A stretch of 64,000 nucleotides of DNA, from assembly GCF_000482705.1 (NCBI RefSeq), contig NZ_AXWO01000001.1, positions 1 through 64,000 on the forward strand, given 5' to 3'. The translations under genes were made by a program, and so were the position numbers. Within the stretch, counting starts at the first letter, position 1; each line of letters begins with the position of its first letter. Origin of the DNA: Glycomyces arizonensis DSM 44726. GTDB taxonomy: Bacteria > Actinomycetota > Actinomycetes > Mycobacteriales > Micromonosporaceae. Below, one piece after another: positions 41,939 to 50,515 of the stretch. The notes below the pieces were generated by a model. The model saw only the letters and a list, made by a program, of their open reading frames with translations. It searched no databases and had not been told where the DNA came from.

Positions 41939-42130
41939 TCACCGCCCTCGTGCTCCGGCGATCATGCCGGACAGCAGTTGGTTCGCAGCCCTGCGCAAAT
42001 CTCGATCATCGCCCCAAGACACCGACCAGGTGAAGTTCGCACCAGGTGCAAGGTCCGTAATCGCCGAGTCCCGCAAGCCGATGCAGAAGTCTCGTTCGGG
42101 TGAGTTCGCGCCTTCCTTGTCCCGGTTACG
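41939..42130 (-). pseudogene. 3' remnant of a gene cut off at the second IS-type transposase
   Basis: The open frame ending at 41939 encodes a protein-like C-terminus (ERDFCIGLRDSAITDLAPG, then FTWSVSWGDDRDLRRAANQL) but has no start codon with a ribosome binding site, and beyond about 42130 it becomes antisense to the transposase. I read it as the end of a larger gene truncated when that element inserted. The end at 42130 is approximate. Identity unknown. Confidence 0.45.
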
Positions 42131-42169
42131 CATAGTGAGCGGCAGCGGACTCGTGGATTCCTTGAGAGT

Positions 42170-43003
42170 GTGAGCACTCAAAGCATCAAAGAGCGACCGC
42201 TGCCGCGTTTCGAGCATAGAACCGACCTGGACACCGAGCAACTGCTGCTACTGGAGCGGGAGGTCGAGGCCCGGATCGGCTCGTGGCAGCCCGACACCGG
42301 TCGACGGAAGACCCTGGAACTGTTCGACGCGATCGTGGTCTGCCTGATCTATCGGCGGCACAACACGATCCAGGCCGCGCTCGGCGAGCAATCGCGGATC
42401 TCGCAGGCGACGGTCTCGCGCTACATCGACTTCCTCGAACCGGTCATCTCCTGCTGTCTCGACTGCCTGGCCTTGGACGTGCGTGAGCAGGCCGTCCGCT
42501 CTGACCTGGTGGTCGACGGGTTTCTCATCCCCACCCGCGACCTCACCACTCCCGCAGGATTGTTCTCCGGGAAACGCCACCGGCCCGGATTGAAAGCGCA
42601 GGTCATCACCGATCTACGTGGCCGGGTGATCGACTGCGGGCAGGTCCTTCCCGGATCGGTCCATGATGCGAAGGCATTCAAGGCCTCCGGGCTGGCGAAG
42701 GCCTACGAGATTCACCTGACCGGGGAGGGCCCGAGCCTCATCGGGGATCTGGGCTACCTCGGTGTCGTTCCGTTGACCCCGTACAGGAAGCCGGAGTACC
42801 GCGACCCCACTCCCACAGAAGGCCTGTTCAACCGGCAGGTCAACCAGAGACGATGGGTCGTCGAGCAGGGCATCGCGCACCTCAGGTCCTGGAAGATCCT
42901 CACCACCGGCTACCGCCCCCCGCTTCGGAAGGCCGACCGGACACTACCGACCGTGATCAAACTCCAGATGTACCGACATCACTCAGCAGTGGCTTTTGCA
43001 TGA
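42170..43003 (+). CDS. Second IS5-type DDE transposase
   Basis: 277 residues from GTG at 42170. Helix-turn-helix (AALGEQSRISQATVSRYIDF) and catalytic motifs LVVDGFLIPTRD, LIGDLGYLG and VVEQGIAHLRSWKIL; LFSGKRH and GSVHDAKAF are also present. Same group as the transposase at 40095-40904 but clearly diverged and inverted. Ends of the element were not resolved; the right end probably lies shortly after 43003 and the left near 42130. The gene appears intact. Confidence 0.88.
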   Translation: MSTQSIKERPLPRFEHRTDLDTEQLLLLEREVEARIGSWQPDTGRRKTLELFDAIVVCLIYRRHNTIQAALGEQSRISQATVSRYIDFLEPVISCCLDCLALDVREQAVRSDLVVDGFLIPTRDLTTPAGLFSGKRHRPGLKAQVITDLRGRVIDCGQVLPGSVHDAKAFKASGLAKAYEIHLTGEGPSLIGDLGYLGVVPLTPYRKPEYRDPTPTEGLFNRQVNQRRWVVEQGIAHLRSWKILTTGYRPPLRKADRTLPTVIKLQMYRHHSAVAFA

Positions 43004-43037
43004 GCTTGCCGGGCTCCCGATTCCCGGGCGCGGGCTC

Positions 43038-43859
43038 TCAGTCGATGCGGTCGGCCCGGGCGTAGACGTTCATCGTGTCGCCCCGCAGGAACCCCACCAA
43101 GGTCAGACCCGCCTCCCCCGCCAGCTCCGCCGCCAGCGACGACGGCGCCGAGACGGCCGCGAGCGCGGGGACGCCCGCCATCACCGCCTTCTGCGCCAGC
43201 TCGAACGAGGCCCGGCCCGACACCATGAGCACAGTGCCGCGCAGGGGAAGAAGATCGGCGCGCAGCGCCCAGCCGATCACCTTGTCGACCGCGTTGTGCC
43301 GCCCCACGTCCTCCCGCGACACGATGAGCTCGCCCTCCGCCGTGAAGAGCCCGGCGGCGTGGAGGCCGCCCGTCTTGTCGAACAGCCGCTGGGCGGCCCG
43401 CAGCCTGTCAGGAAGCGCCGCAAGCAACTCGACATCAATTCGCACCGGGTCGTCCGCGACCTCCCACGCCGAGGCGGTGCGGACATCGTCGAGCGCGGTC
43501 TTGCCGCAGATGCCGCACGCCGAGGTCGTGGTGGTCTCGCGCTTGGCCGCCGGGGCGGGCGCGGCGACACCGGGAGCCAGGGCGATGTCGAGGAGGTTGT
43601 AGGTCTGCTCGCCGCGCTCATCGGTCCCGGCGCAGAACCGCATCGTCGCCAGATCCGCGGCCTTGGTGATGACGCCTTCGGAGACGAGGAACCCGGCGGC
43701 CAGATCGAAGTCGTCCCCGGGCGTCCGCATGGTCACCATCAACGACTCGCCACCGACCCGCAACTCGAGCGGTTCCTCCGCCACAAGCGTCTCGACCCGC
43801 TCCGACCGCCGCCCACCGACCACCCGCACGATCTTCTGCCGAACGGTCACACGCCCCAT
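43038..43859 (-). CDS. fdhD: Formate dehydrogenase accessory sulfurtransferase FdhD
   Basis: 273 residues from ATG at 43859, with a strong AAGGAGG 9 bases upstream. Contains the diagnostic active-site loop CGICGK (SACGICGK, near 115), LVAEEPLEL, VSREDVGRHNAVDKVIG and VSGRASFELAQKA. FdhD carries sulfur from a cysteine desulfurase to the bis-MGD molybdenum cofactor of formate dehydrogenases. The enzyme it probably serves is encoded upstream (44136-46430), the two being separated by a very AT-rich repeat block. Confidence 0.95.
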   Translation of the reverse strand: MGRVTVRQKIVRVVGGRRSERVETLVAEEPLELRVGGESLMVTMRTPGDDFDLAAGFLVSEGVITKAADLATMRFCAGTDERGEQTYNLLDIALAPGVAAPAPAAKRETTTTSACGICGKTALDDVRTASAWEVADDPVRIDVELLAALPDRLRAAQRLFDKTGGLHAAGLFTAEGELIVSREDVGRHNAVDKVIGWALRADLLPLRGTVLMVSGRASFELAQKAVMAGVPALAAVSAPSSLAAELAGEAGLTLVGFLRGDTMNVYARADRID

Positions 43860-43884
43860 AAAGGCCGTCCTCCTTCTCGCACGC

Positions 43885-44125
43885 CATAACCCTATATTAT
43901 ATATCCTATAGGATTCTAAGGTTATAGCTTATAAACTGCACGCTCCGATCTATAACCTATACCCTCACGCAAGTTATAGGCTATATCCTTACACTCCCGG
44001 TTATAACCTCATATCGGTTATAGAATATAACTTATATCCTATAATTAAACTGCGGCCGTCACCGTCCGCCCGTCGCTGTAGATTATAAGATATAACCTAC
44101 TTCCCTTATTGGTTATAACCTATAG
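43885..44125. repeat. AT-rich block of GGTTATA / TATAACC repeats between fdhF and fdhD
   Basis: About 240 bases, strikingly AT-rich in a GC-rich genome. GGTTATAACC, a perfect palindrome, occurs at 43999-44008 and 44111-44120. Single GGTTATA words occur at 43920-43926 and 44016-44022, TATAACC at 43951-43957 and 44091-44097, and many TATAGG and ATATCCT variants lie between. A short GC island (44051-44080) interrupts it. It covers the whole fdhD upstream region and so could influence fdhD transcription. The element type is not one I recognise; a related pair is at 55140-55282. Confidence 0.85.
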
Positions 44126-44135
44126 GCTCGTGCGT

Positions 44136-46430
44136 TCATGCCTGTGCGGGCTCGCTGTCGGGTTCGAGGCGCACGATGACCGACTTCGACGTCGGGGTGT
44201 TGCTGGTCTCGGCCACCGAGTCGAGCGGGACCAGCACGTTCGTCTCCGGGTAGTACGCCGCCGCGCAGCCGCGGGCGGTCGCGTAGTGGACCACCTTGAA
44301 ATGCGGGGCGCGCCGTTCGGTGCCGTCCCATTCGCTCACCAGGTCGCAGTAAGCGCCGTCGGCGAAGCCGAGTTCGGCGGCGTCCTCGGGGTGGATGAGC
44401 ACGACGCGCCTGCCGTGGCGGATGCCCCGGTAACGGTCGTCGAGCCCGTAGATGGTGGTGTTGAACTGGTCGTGGCTGCGCAGCGTCTGGAGCAGCAGCC
44501 GCCCCTCCCCCGCCTCCGGCGAGACCACCTCGTTGACGGTGAAGTTGGCCTTCCCTGTGGCCGTCGGGAAGGCGCGCTCATCGCGCGGGGCGTGCGGCAG
44601 CGCGAAGCCGCCCGCCTCGCGGGCGCGCGCGTTGTAGTCCTCGAAGCCGGGCACGACGCGCTCGATGCGGTCGCGGATCCGGTCGTAGTCGGCCGCGAAG
44701 TCCTCCCACGGGGCGCCGTCCTCCTCGCCGAGGACCCTGCGCGCCAGCCCGGACACGATCGCCACCTCCGAGCGCATCCCCTCGCCGAGCGGCGGCACCT
44801 TGCCGCTGGAGGCGTGGACGACGCCCATCGAGTCCTCGACGGTGACGAACTGCTCGCCTCCCGCCTGGAGGTCGGTGTCGGTGCGCCCCAAGGCCGGGAG
44901 GATGAGGGCGCGGGCACCGGTGACCACATGCGAGCGGTTGAGCTTGGTCGAGACGTGCACCGTCAGGCGGCAGCGGCGCATCGCCGCCTCCGTGGCCTCG
45001 GTGTCGGGCGTGGCCGCGACGAAGTTGCCGCCCATGGCGAAGAAGACCTTCACGAGGCCGTCCCGCATCGCCCTGATCGTGTCCACAGTGTCGTATCCGT
45101 GGTCGCGCGGCGGCGCGAAGTCGAACTCGGTGCCCAGCGCGTCGAGGAAGCGGTCGGGCATTCGCTCCCAGATGCCCATCGTCCTGTCCCCCTGGACGTT
45201 CGAGTGGCCGCGCACGGGGCACACCCCTGCCCCGGGCTTGCCGATGTCGCCGCGCAGCAGCAGGAAGTTCACGATCTCGCGGATGGTCGGCACGGCGTGC
45301 CGGTGCTGGGTCAGGCCCATCGCCCAGCACACGACGGTCTTCTCGGAGGCGGTGACCATCTCCAGGAGCCGTTCGATCTCGGCCGCCGTCAGGCCGGTGT
45401 GCCGCTCGGCCTCGGCCATGACCGCCGCGTCGTCGCCGCCCTCGTGGTGCGCGGCGAAGGCGTCGAAGCCGTGCGTGTACCGGTCGATGAAGTCGCGGTC
45501 GATCGCGCCGGCGCGCAGCAGCATCCGGTTGAGCGCGCTGAACAGCGCGAGGTCCCCGCCGACGCGGATCTGGAGGAACAGGTCGGTCAGCTCGGTCCCG
45601 CGCCCGGCCAGGCCGCGCGCGGTCTGCGGGTTCTTGAACCGCCGCATCCCGGTCTCGGGCAGCGGGTTGACGGTGACGATCCTCGCCCCGGCGCGCTTGG
45701 CCTTCTCCAGGGCGGTGAGCATCCGCGGGTGGTTGGTGCCGGGGTTCTGGCCCGCGACGATGATGAGGTCGGCGGCCCACAGGTCTTCGAGGAGCACACT
45801 GCCCTTGCCGATCCCGATGGTCTCGCTCAGCGCCGCGCCCGAGGACTCGTGGCACATGTTGGAGCAGTCCGGCAGGTTGTTCGTCCCGAACTTCCTGGCG
45901 AACAGCTGGTAGAGGAACGCCGCCTCGTTGCTGGTGCGCCCGGAGGTGTAGAACGCGGCCCCATTCGGGTCGTCCAGGGCGGCGAGCTCGTCGGCGATGA
46001 GGTCGAACGCCTCGTCCCACGTGACGGGCGTGTAGTGGCTCGCCCCCTCGGCGAGGTGCATCGGGTGCGTCAGGCGGCCCTGCTGGCCGAGCCAGTATCC
46101 GGACTTGTCCGCCAGGTCGTCCATCGGGTGGGCGGCGAAGAACTCGGGGCCGACGGTCAGCCTCGTGGCCTCCTCGGCGACGGCCTTCGCGCCGTTCTCG
46201 CAGAACTCGGCGGGGTGGCGGTGGCCGGGCTCGGGCCAGGCGCAGCCGGGGCAGTCGAAGCCGCCGACCTGGTTGAGGGCGCGCAGCAGCGGCAGTCCGC
46301 GCCGCACGCCGGCCTGGGAGCCGACGAACCGCAGCGAGGTGGCGACGGCCGGGATCCCGGCGGCGCGGTCCTTCGGGCGGCCGACCTCGGGCGCGTCCTG
46401 GCCGGGGTCGTCGATGGGGGCCTCGGTCAT
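44136..46430 (-). CDS. FdhF/YdeP-type molybdopterin oxidoreductase
   Basis: 764 residues. Follows the FdhF/YdeP branch of bis-MGD oxidoreductases: N-terminal GGFDCPGCAWPEP (about 57-69), a molybdopterin-binding core (GAAFYTSGRTSNEAAFLYQL, GQNPGTNHPRM, NPLPETGMRRF) and a C-terminal dinucleotide-binding domain (LQTLRSHDQFNTTIYGLDDR). NMCHESSGAAL near 193 has Cys at the usual Mo-ligand position. Such proteins are loosely called formate dehydrogenase alpha subunits; electron acceptor and true substrate are uncertain. FdhD, its sulfurating partner, is downstream on the same strand, past the AT-rich block. Confidence 0.9.
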   Translation of the reverse strand: MTEAPIDDPGQDAPEVGRPKDRAAGIPAVATSLRFVGSQAGVRRGLPLLRALNQVGGFDCPGCAWPEPGHRHPAEFCENGAKAVAEEATRLTVGPEFFAAHPMDDLADKSGYWLGQQGRLTHPMHLAEGASHYTPVTWDEAFDLIADELAALDDPNGAAFYTSGRTSNEAAFLYQLFARKFGTNNLPDCSNMCHESSGAALSETIGIGKGSVLLEDLWAADLIIVAGQNPGTNHPRMLTALEKAKRAGARIVTVNPLPETGMRRFKNPQTARGLAGRGTELTDLFLQIRVGGDLALFSALNRMLLRAGAIDRDFIDRYTHGFDAFAAHHEGGDDAAVMAEAERHTGLTAAEIERLLEMVTASEKTVVCWAMGLTQHRHAVPTIREIVNFLLLRGDIGKPGAGVCPVRGHSNVQGDRTMGIWERMPDRFLDALGTEFDFAPPRDHGYDTVDTIRAMRDGLVKVFFAMGGNFVAATPDTEATEAAMRRCRLTVHVSTKLNRSHVVTGARALILPALGRTDTDLQAGGEQFVTVEDSMGVVHASSGKVPPLGEGMRSEVAIVSGLARRVLGEEDGAPWEDFAADYDRIRDRIERVVPGFEDYNARAREAGGFALPHAPRDERAFPTATGKANFTVNEVVSPEAGEGRLLLQTLRSHDQFNTTIYGLDDRYRGIRHGRRVVLIHPEDAAELGFADGAYCDLVSEWDGTERRAPHFKVVHYATARGCAAAYYPETNVLVPLDSVAETSNTPTSKSVIVRLEPDSEPAQA

Positions 46431-46475
46431 CCGCTCAGTGTAGGGCCGGAGACGCGCCGACGGCGCCGACCTCGC

Positions 46476-46937
46476 TCAGGTCCGCACGCGCCGCGCCTCG
46501 GGGCCGGGTTCGACGCCGAGCCCGCGCAGTGCGACGGCGCGGCCGACGCGGGCGGACCAGACCGCGGCGGCGATGCGGCCGCCGCGCCAGGCCCACAGGG
46601 CGGCGCGCAGGACGCGGCCGCCGTCGAGCGGGGCGGCGGGGATGAGGTTGAAGACGGCGAGGAGGACGTTGACGCCTGCGAGGTAGCCGAGGACCGGCGT
46701 CCACGGCTCACCGAGGCCGACGGCGGCCGCGAGCCAGGTGAGCACGGCGAACGCGGCGGCCGCGAGGCGGCTCACGAGCGGCCCGGCGGCGGCGTAGACG
46801 AGCGGCGAGTGCCCGGGGTGGGCGGCGGACATGCCGGTGGACACGATGGCGACGAGCAGCGCCACGGCGCCGAGCACGCTCCAATGGAGACAGACGGAGG
46901 CGCCGACCGCGGTCCCGAGCCGCAATGTCGCCTTCAC
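46476..46937 (-). CDS. Site-2-protease-like (M50) membrane protein lacking HExxH
   Basis: 153 residues, about four hydrophobic segments. The second half of an M50 core is present: YAAAGPLVSRL and NLIPAAPLDGGRVLRA, the latter containing the conserved second zinc-ligand region (LDGG). The first half is shortened: after one helix (HWSVLGAVALLVAIVST) there is only MSAAHPGHSPLV where HExxH would be expected. So the protein is probably catalytically inactive, or a degenerate copy. Convergent or linked partners are not evident; fdhF follows 45 bases later on the same strand. Confidence 0.7.
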   Translation of the reverse strand: MKATLRLGTAVGASVCLHWSVLGAVALLVAIVSTGMSAAHPGHSPLVYAAAGPLVSRLAAAAFAVLTWLAAAVGLGEPWTPVLGYLAGVNVLLAVFNLIPAAPLDGGRVLRAALWAWRGGRIAAAVWSARVGRAVALRGLGVEPGPEARRVRT

Positions 46938-47090
46938 AATTCAGGCGTACCCGTGCACGGCACCCCTAATCCTGGGCGAATCAGCGCCATACGCAGCGGC
47001 GATGCGCCCGGGTAGGCTTTTCCCGGATTTCACCGGAGCATGGTTCACAGCGGAATCCGGCAGCAATTCGTCGGCTTGGGAAGCGGTGGC

Positions 47091-47765
47091 ATGGACGATC
47101 AGACGGACGGGTCGCCGTCGCGGACCGGGCGGCTGCACGGCCGCCTGCTCCAGATCCTGGCGCTGGTCTCGGTGCTCGCGGCACTGGCGGCCGTCTGGCA
47201 GTTCAGCCCGATGCTGCTGGGGAGCGAGGAGGAGGTGGCGGCGACGTGGCCGTGGGAGGACCCGGTGACGGTCGACTTCGGCGCCGAGCCGTCGAGCGAG
47301 GCCGCCGTGGACTCGGCGGAGGCGAGCAGCGCGAGCGTCGAGCCGTCGCCGGAGGCCGGGAGCGCGGCGGCCGAGCCGGAGAGTCCTGCTCCCTCAAGCG
47401 AACCGGTCGTCGAGGACGACGAGTCCGGCCGGGACGATGCGACCGAGGCCGAGCCGGAGCCGGAGGGGCCGGCCTGCACGGCGTCGCTGGAGCTCGTCAG
47501 CGACTGGCGGGGCGCTGTGCAGGTGTGGGTCCAGGTCGCCAACACCGGCACCGTGTCGTTCGAGCGCTGGGAGGTCACGATCGCGATCGACGGCGTCGAC
47601 CTCTACGAGCATTGGGGCATGGACCACGGCGACGGCGACCGGTACGAGAGCGAGCACTGGAACGGCGCGCTCGACCCCGGCGAGTCGGCCGACGCGGCGT
47701 TCCAGGCCGGGACCGAGCACGATGTGGCGCTGCCCGACACGGTGCCTTGCAGTGCCTTCGCGTAG
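47091..47765 (+). CDS. Membrane-anchored protein with CBM2-like domain
   Basis: 224 residues from ATG at 47091 (GGGAAG upstream; an ATG at 47040 lacks a good site). One N-terminal membrane helix (LLQILALVSVLAALAAVWQF) serves as signal anchor. A Glu/Ser/Ala/Pro linker of about 80 residues leads to a C-terminal domain with Cys at both ends (CTASLELVSDW, TVPCSAF), the Trp pattern SFERWEVTIAIDG and LDPGESADAAFQAG, similar to CBM2. No catalytic domain. It may hold a carbohydrate near the cell surface, or the CBM2 fold may serve another role. Confidence 0.7.
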   Translation: MDDQTDGSPSRTGRLHGRLLQILALVSVLAALAAVWQFSPMLLGSEEEVAATWPWEDPVTVDFGAEPSSEAAVDSAEASSASVEPSPEAGSAAAEPESPAPSSEPVVEDDESGRDDATEAEPEPEGPACTASLELVSDWRGAVQVWVQVANTGTVSFERWEVTIAIDGVDLYEHWGMDHGDGDRYESEHWNGALDPGESADAAFQAGTEHDVALPDTVPCSAFA

Positions 47766-47850
47766 GGCCGTCCGCGGCGGGTGCGTAAATCGGCGGCGCG
47801 GCCGGGCGGGGCTTCGGTACGTTGCAGGGCGTGCGGTCCCTCGGCGGGCG

Positions 47851-47907
47851 CACTGCTCGGCTGAGCACATTATTTGACGCACACTGCTCAGCGCACGTTA
47901 TTTGACG
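47851..47907 (+). promoter_or_regulatory. Promoter within a direct repeat upstream of the VOC gene
   Basis: Two copies of CACTGCTC...GCAC(A/G)TTATTTGACG lie at 47851-47879 and 47882-47907. The first contains a small palindrome TGCTC-GGCT-GAGCA. TTGACG of copy 1 (47874-47879) and GTTATT of copy 2 (47897-47902) are 17 bases apart and could be -35 and -10. The duplicated word may be a regulator site. Confidence 0.5.
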
Positions 47908-47919
47908 GGAGACTCTGAT

Positions 47920-48312
47920 ATGGCCAGCAAGTTCACCGAGCTCGCGATCGACTGCGCCGATCCGGCCGGTCTCGCCCGGTTCTGGTGCTCGGTCCTCGAC
48001 TACGAGGTGCAGGAGGAGGACGAGGACGAGGGTGTCGTCACCATCGGCTCCCGGGGGGTGCACGAGGGGAAGGGCCAGGCCGGGCCGGTGCCGCCGGTGC
48101 TGACGTTCGCGCGCGTGCCCGAGGGCAAGACGGTCAAGAACCGGTTCCACATGGACCTCAATCCGACCGACAGGGATCAGGGCGAGGAGGTCCGCCGCCT
48201 GCTCGACTTGGGCGCCAGGCGCATCGACGTCGGTCAAGGCGAGGTGGACTGGGTCGTGCTCGCCGACCCGGAGGGGAACGAGTTCTGCGTCCTGGCGGGC
48301 CGCCGCCCTTGA
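47920..48312 (+). CDS. VOC (glyoxalase/bleomycin resistance-like) protein
   Basis: 130 residues from ATG at 47920, with GGGAG 8 bases upstream. Typical of actinobacterial VOC proteins of this length: FTELAIDCADPAGLARFW at the start, NRFHMDLNPTDRDQGEEV in the middle and VLADPEGNEFCVL at the end; FHMDL and the final Glu are the usual metal-site positions. Substrate unknown; families include dioxygenases, isomerases and drug-binding proteins. Single gene. Confidence 0.88.
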   Translation: MASKFTELAIDCADPAGLARFWCSVLDYEVQEEDEDEGVVTIGSRGVHEGKGQAGPVPPVLTFARVPEGKTVKNRFHMDLNPTDRDQGEEVRRLLDLGARRIDVGQGEVDWVVLADPEGNEFCVLAGRRP

Positions 48313-48360
48313 GCTGGAGGGCGCGTGTGAGGCGGCCGCTCTGACCGCTGCCGGAGCCCC

Positions 48361-48387
48361 ACCGGCCGCGCGCATGACGCGGCCGGT
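48361..48387. terminator. Hairpin after the VOC gene
   Basis: ACCGGCCGCG-CGCATGA-CGCGGCCGGT is a perfect 10-bp stem, 48 bases past the VOC stop and before the convergent GH3 gene. The remaining bases to 48524 hold a minus-strand open frame that reads somewhat protein-like but has no start signal; possibly a gene fragment. Confidence 0.5.
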
Positions 48388-48524
48388 CGTTCGGTGAGCC
48401 GCTCGCGGAGGAACTCGGTGCTCGGGGGCCGCGCGGCCTTGGCCTGCGGCACGAGTCTCGGCATGCCGAGGAACGCGTGCCCGGCCGCCGAGGCGCTGGT
48501 CGCGATGACCGCTCGCGAACTGCG

Positions 48525-50423
48525 CTAAGGGGCCGTTTCCAGGCCGAAGCCGTAGGCGAACAGCGGGTCGTAGTCGGCGTCGCCGACGTTGACCGGCTCG
48601 TCGTCGACGGTCCTGGGCCAGCTCACCGGCAGGGTTCCGGTGTAGGGCGCCAGGCCGAACAGCGGGTCGGCGACGCCCTCGCCTTCGCTGCCGGGCAGCC
48701 AGGCGGCCACGAGCGCGTCCACGCCGTCGAGGTGGCCTTCGAGCTCCATGGGGCGGCCGGAGACGGTGATGACGACGCAGTCCATGGCGCCGCAGACGGT
48801 CTCGACCGCTTCGGCGTCCTGATCGGACAATTTCATGTCGTGGTCGTTGCCGGGGCCGACGTCGCCGACGCCTTCGGCGTAGGGGTTCTCGGCCACCACG
48901 ACGATGCCGACGTCGTAGCCGTCGAGCGGCTCGCTCGCCCTCTGGCTGTATTGGACGGTGGCGTCGGGTGCCACCTCGCCGATGCCGTCGAGGATCGTCG
49001 TCCCTTCGTCGACGGCGTTGACCGAGCCCTGCCAGGTGCCCGACCAGCCGCCGAGCTGGCGGCCGAGCGAGTCGGCGCCCGATCCGGCGACGTAGACCGA
49101 CTCGTCGCCTGAGAGCGGCAGCAGGTCGCCCTCGTTGCGCAGCAGCACCTGCGAGGCCGCGGCGGCCTCGCGGGCGACGGCCCGGTGCTCCTCGGAGCCG
49201 ACCTCGGCGGCGAGGCTCGTGTCGGCGAAGGGGTGCTCGAACAGGCCGAGGGCGAACTTCTGGGTGAGGATGCGGGCCACGGCGTCGTCGATCCGGTTCT
49301 CCGAGACGCGTCCGGCGTCCACTTCGGCCAGGAGCGTGGCGGTGAACGCCTCGTACTGGTCGGGCACCATGACCATGTCGATCCCGGCGTTGATCGCCTC
49401 GCGGACGGCCTCGGCGTAGTCGTCGCTGATCTGCGAGACACCGGCCCAGTCGGAGACGACGAAGCCCTCGAAGCCGAGTTCGCCTTTGAGGACGGTGGTG
49501 AGCAGGTACCCGTCGGCGTGGACCTTGAGCGGGCCCTCGCCGAGGTCAGTGGAGGAGAACGAGGCCATGACCGAGCCGACGCCGGCCTCGACGGCGGCCC
49601 GGAAGGGGGCGAGGTGGAGGCGGCGCAGCTCGTCCTCGCTGAGCTCGGTGACGCCCTGGTCGAGGGTGTAGGAGTCCGTCGTGGAGCTGCCGTAGGCGGT
49701 GCCGCCGTCGCCGACGTAGTGCTTGGCGGTGGCCAGGACGCTGGTGTTCGCCGAGAGGTCCTCGCCTTGGTAGCCGTGGACGACGTCGTCGGCCATCGCG
49801 GTCACGAGTTCGGGGTCCTCGCTGAAGGACTCGTAGGTGCGGCCCCAGCGGCTGTCGCGGGCGACGCACAGGCACGGGGCGAACGTCCACGGGATGCCCG
49901 CGGCGCGGGTCTCGGCGGCGGTGATCGCGGCGGTCCGCCCGGCCAGTTCCTCGTCTCCGGCGGCGCCGAGGCCGATGTTGTGGGGGAAGATCGTGGCGCC
50001 GGGGACGGCGGCGTTGCCGTGGACGGCGTCGATGCCGTAGATGATCGGGATGCCCAGGCGCGTGTCGAGGGCCTCGCGCTGGTAGCCGTCGATCATGGCG
50101 GCCCATGCCTCGGGGGTGTCGTAGAAGGCCTCGCTGCCGCCCGACAGGAGCGAACCGAGGCCGAAGTCGCCGACGTCGCCGGGCGAGTCCTGGACGGCGG
50201 GGACCTCCGCCTGGGTCATCTGGCCGACCTTCTCTTCAATGGTCATGCGGCCCAGCAGGTCGGCGACGCGGTCGGCGACGGGCAGGGAGGGGTCGAGATA
50301 GGCGGCGTCCTCCTCCGACTCGCCGGGGACGGCGAGGAGCCAGACGACGAGTGCCGCGGCGAGCACGGCGACCGATGCGATCCAGAGCCAGGGGCGGCGG
50401 ACGCGTGCGAGGGGTGAGCCCAT
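48525..50423 (-). CDS. GH3 beta-glucosidase/exo-beta-glucanase, membrane-anchored or secreted
   Basis: 632 residues from ATG at 50423, with AAGGAGA 7 bases upstream. An N-terminal hydrophobic helix (WLWIASVAVLAAALVVWLLA) without a clear cleavage site suggests a signal anchor. GH3 N-terminal barrel: RMTIEEKVGQMTQAE, YGIDAVHGN, ATAKHYVGDGGT, and the nucleophile Asp in FVVSDWAG near 322. C-terminal sandwich domain: VLLRNEGDLLPLSGDESVYV, GLAPYTGTLPVSWPRT. Such enzymes release glucose from cello- or laminari-oligosaccharides. Divergent from the GH74 xyloglucanase, which would supply oligosaccharides. Confidence 0.92.
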   Translation of the reverse strand: MGSPLARVRRPWLWIASVAVLAAALVVWLLAVPGESEEDAAYLDPSLPVADRVADLLGRMTIEEKVGQMTQAEVPAVQDSPGDVGDFGLGSLLSGGSEAFYDTPEAWAAMIDGYQREALDTRLGIPIIYGIDAVHGNAAVPGATIFPHNIGLGAAGDEELAGRTAAITAAETRAAGIPWTFAPCLCVARDSRWGRTYESFSEDPELVTAMADDVVHGYQGEDLSANTSVLATAKHYVGDGGTAYGSSTTDSYTLDQGVTELSEDELRRLHLAPFRAAVEAGVGSVMASFSSTDLGEGPLKVHADGYLLTTVLKGELGFEGFVVSDWAGVSQISDDYAEAVREAINAGIDMVMVPDQYEAFTATLLAEVDAGRVSENRIDDAVARILTQKFALGLFEHPFADTSLAAEVGSEEHRAVAREAAAASQVLLRNEGDLLPLSGDESVYVAGSGADSLGRQLGGWSGTWQGSVNAVDEGTTILDGIGEVAPDATVQYSQRASEPLDGYDVGIVVVAENPYAEGVGDVGPGNDHDMKLSDQDAEAVETVCGAMDCVVITVSGRPMELEGHLDGVDALVAAWLPGSEGEGVADPLFGLAPYTGTLPVSWPRTVDDEPVNVGDADYDPLFAYGFGLETAP

Positions 50424-50515
50424 TGCGGGTCTCCTTATGACGAACGAACCGGAACGGCCCAACCTGCTTCCCAGCCTACCGAACACGGAATCGGCGGAAG
50501 CGACCCGAACGCCCG

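Noticed and set aside
42120-43010. Terminal inverted repeats for the second transposase
   Set aside because: Candidate ends around 42127 and 43005 match too poorly to fix the borders.
43885-44125. CRISPR array
   Set aside because: The AT-rich words are irregularly spaced, palindromic and without distinct spacers, and no cas gene is present.
48313-48464. Minus-strand frame after the VOC gene that reads partly protein-like
   Set aside because: No start signal and no recognisable domain; kept only as a possible fragment in the terminator note.
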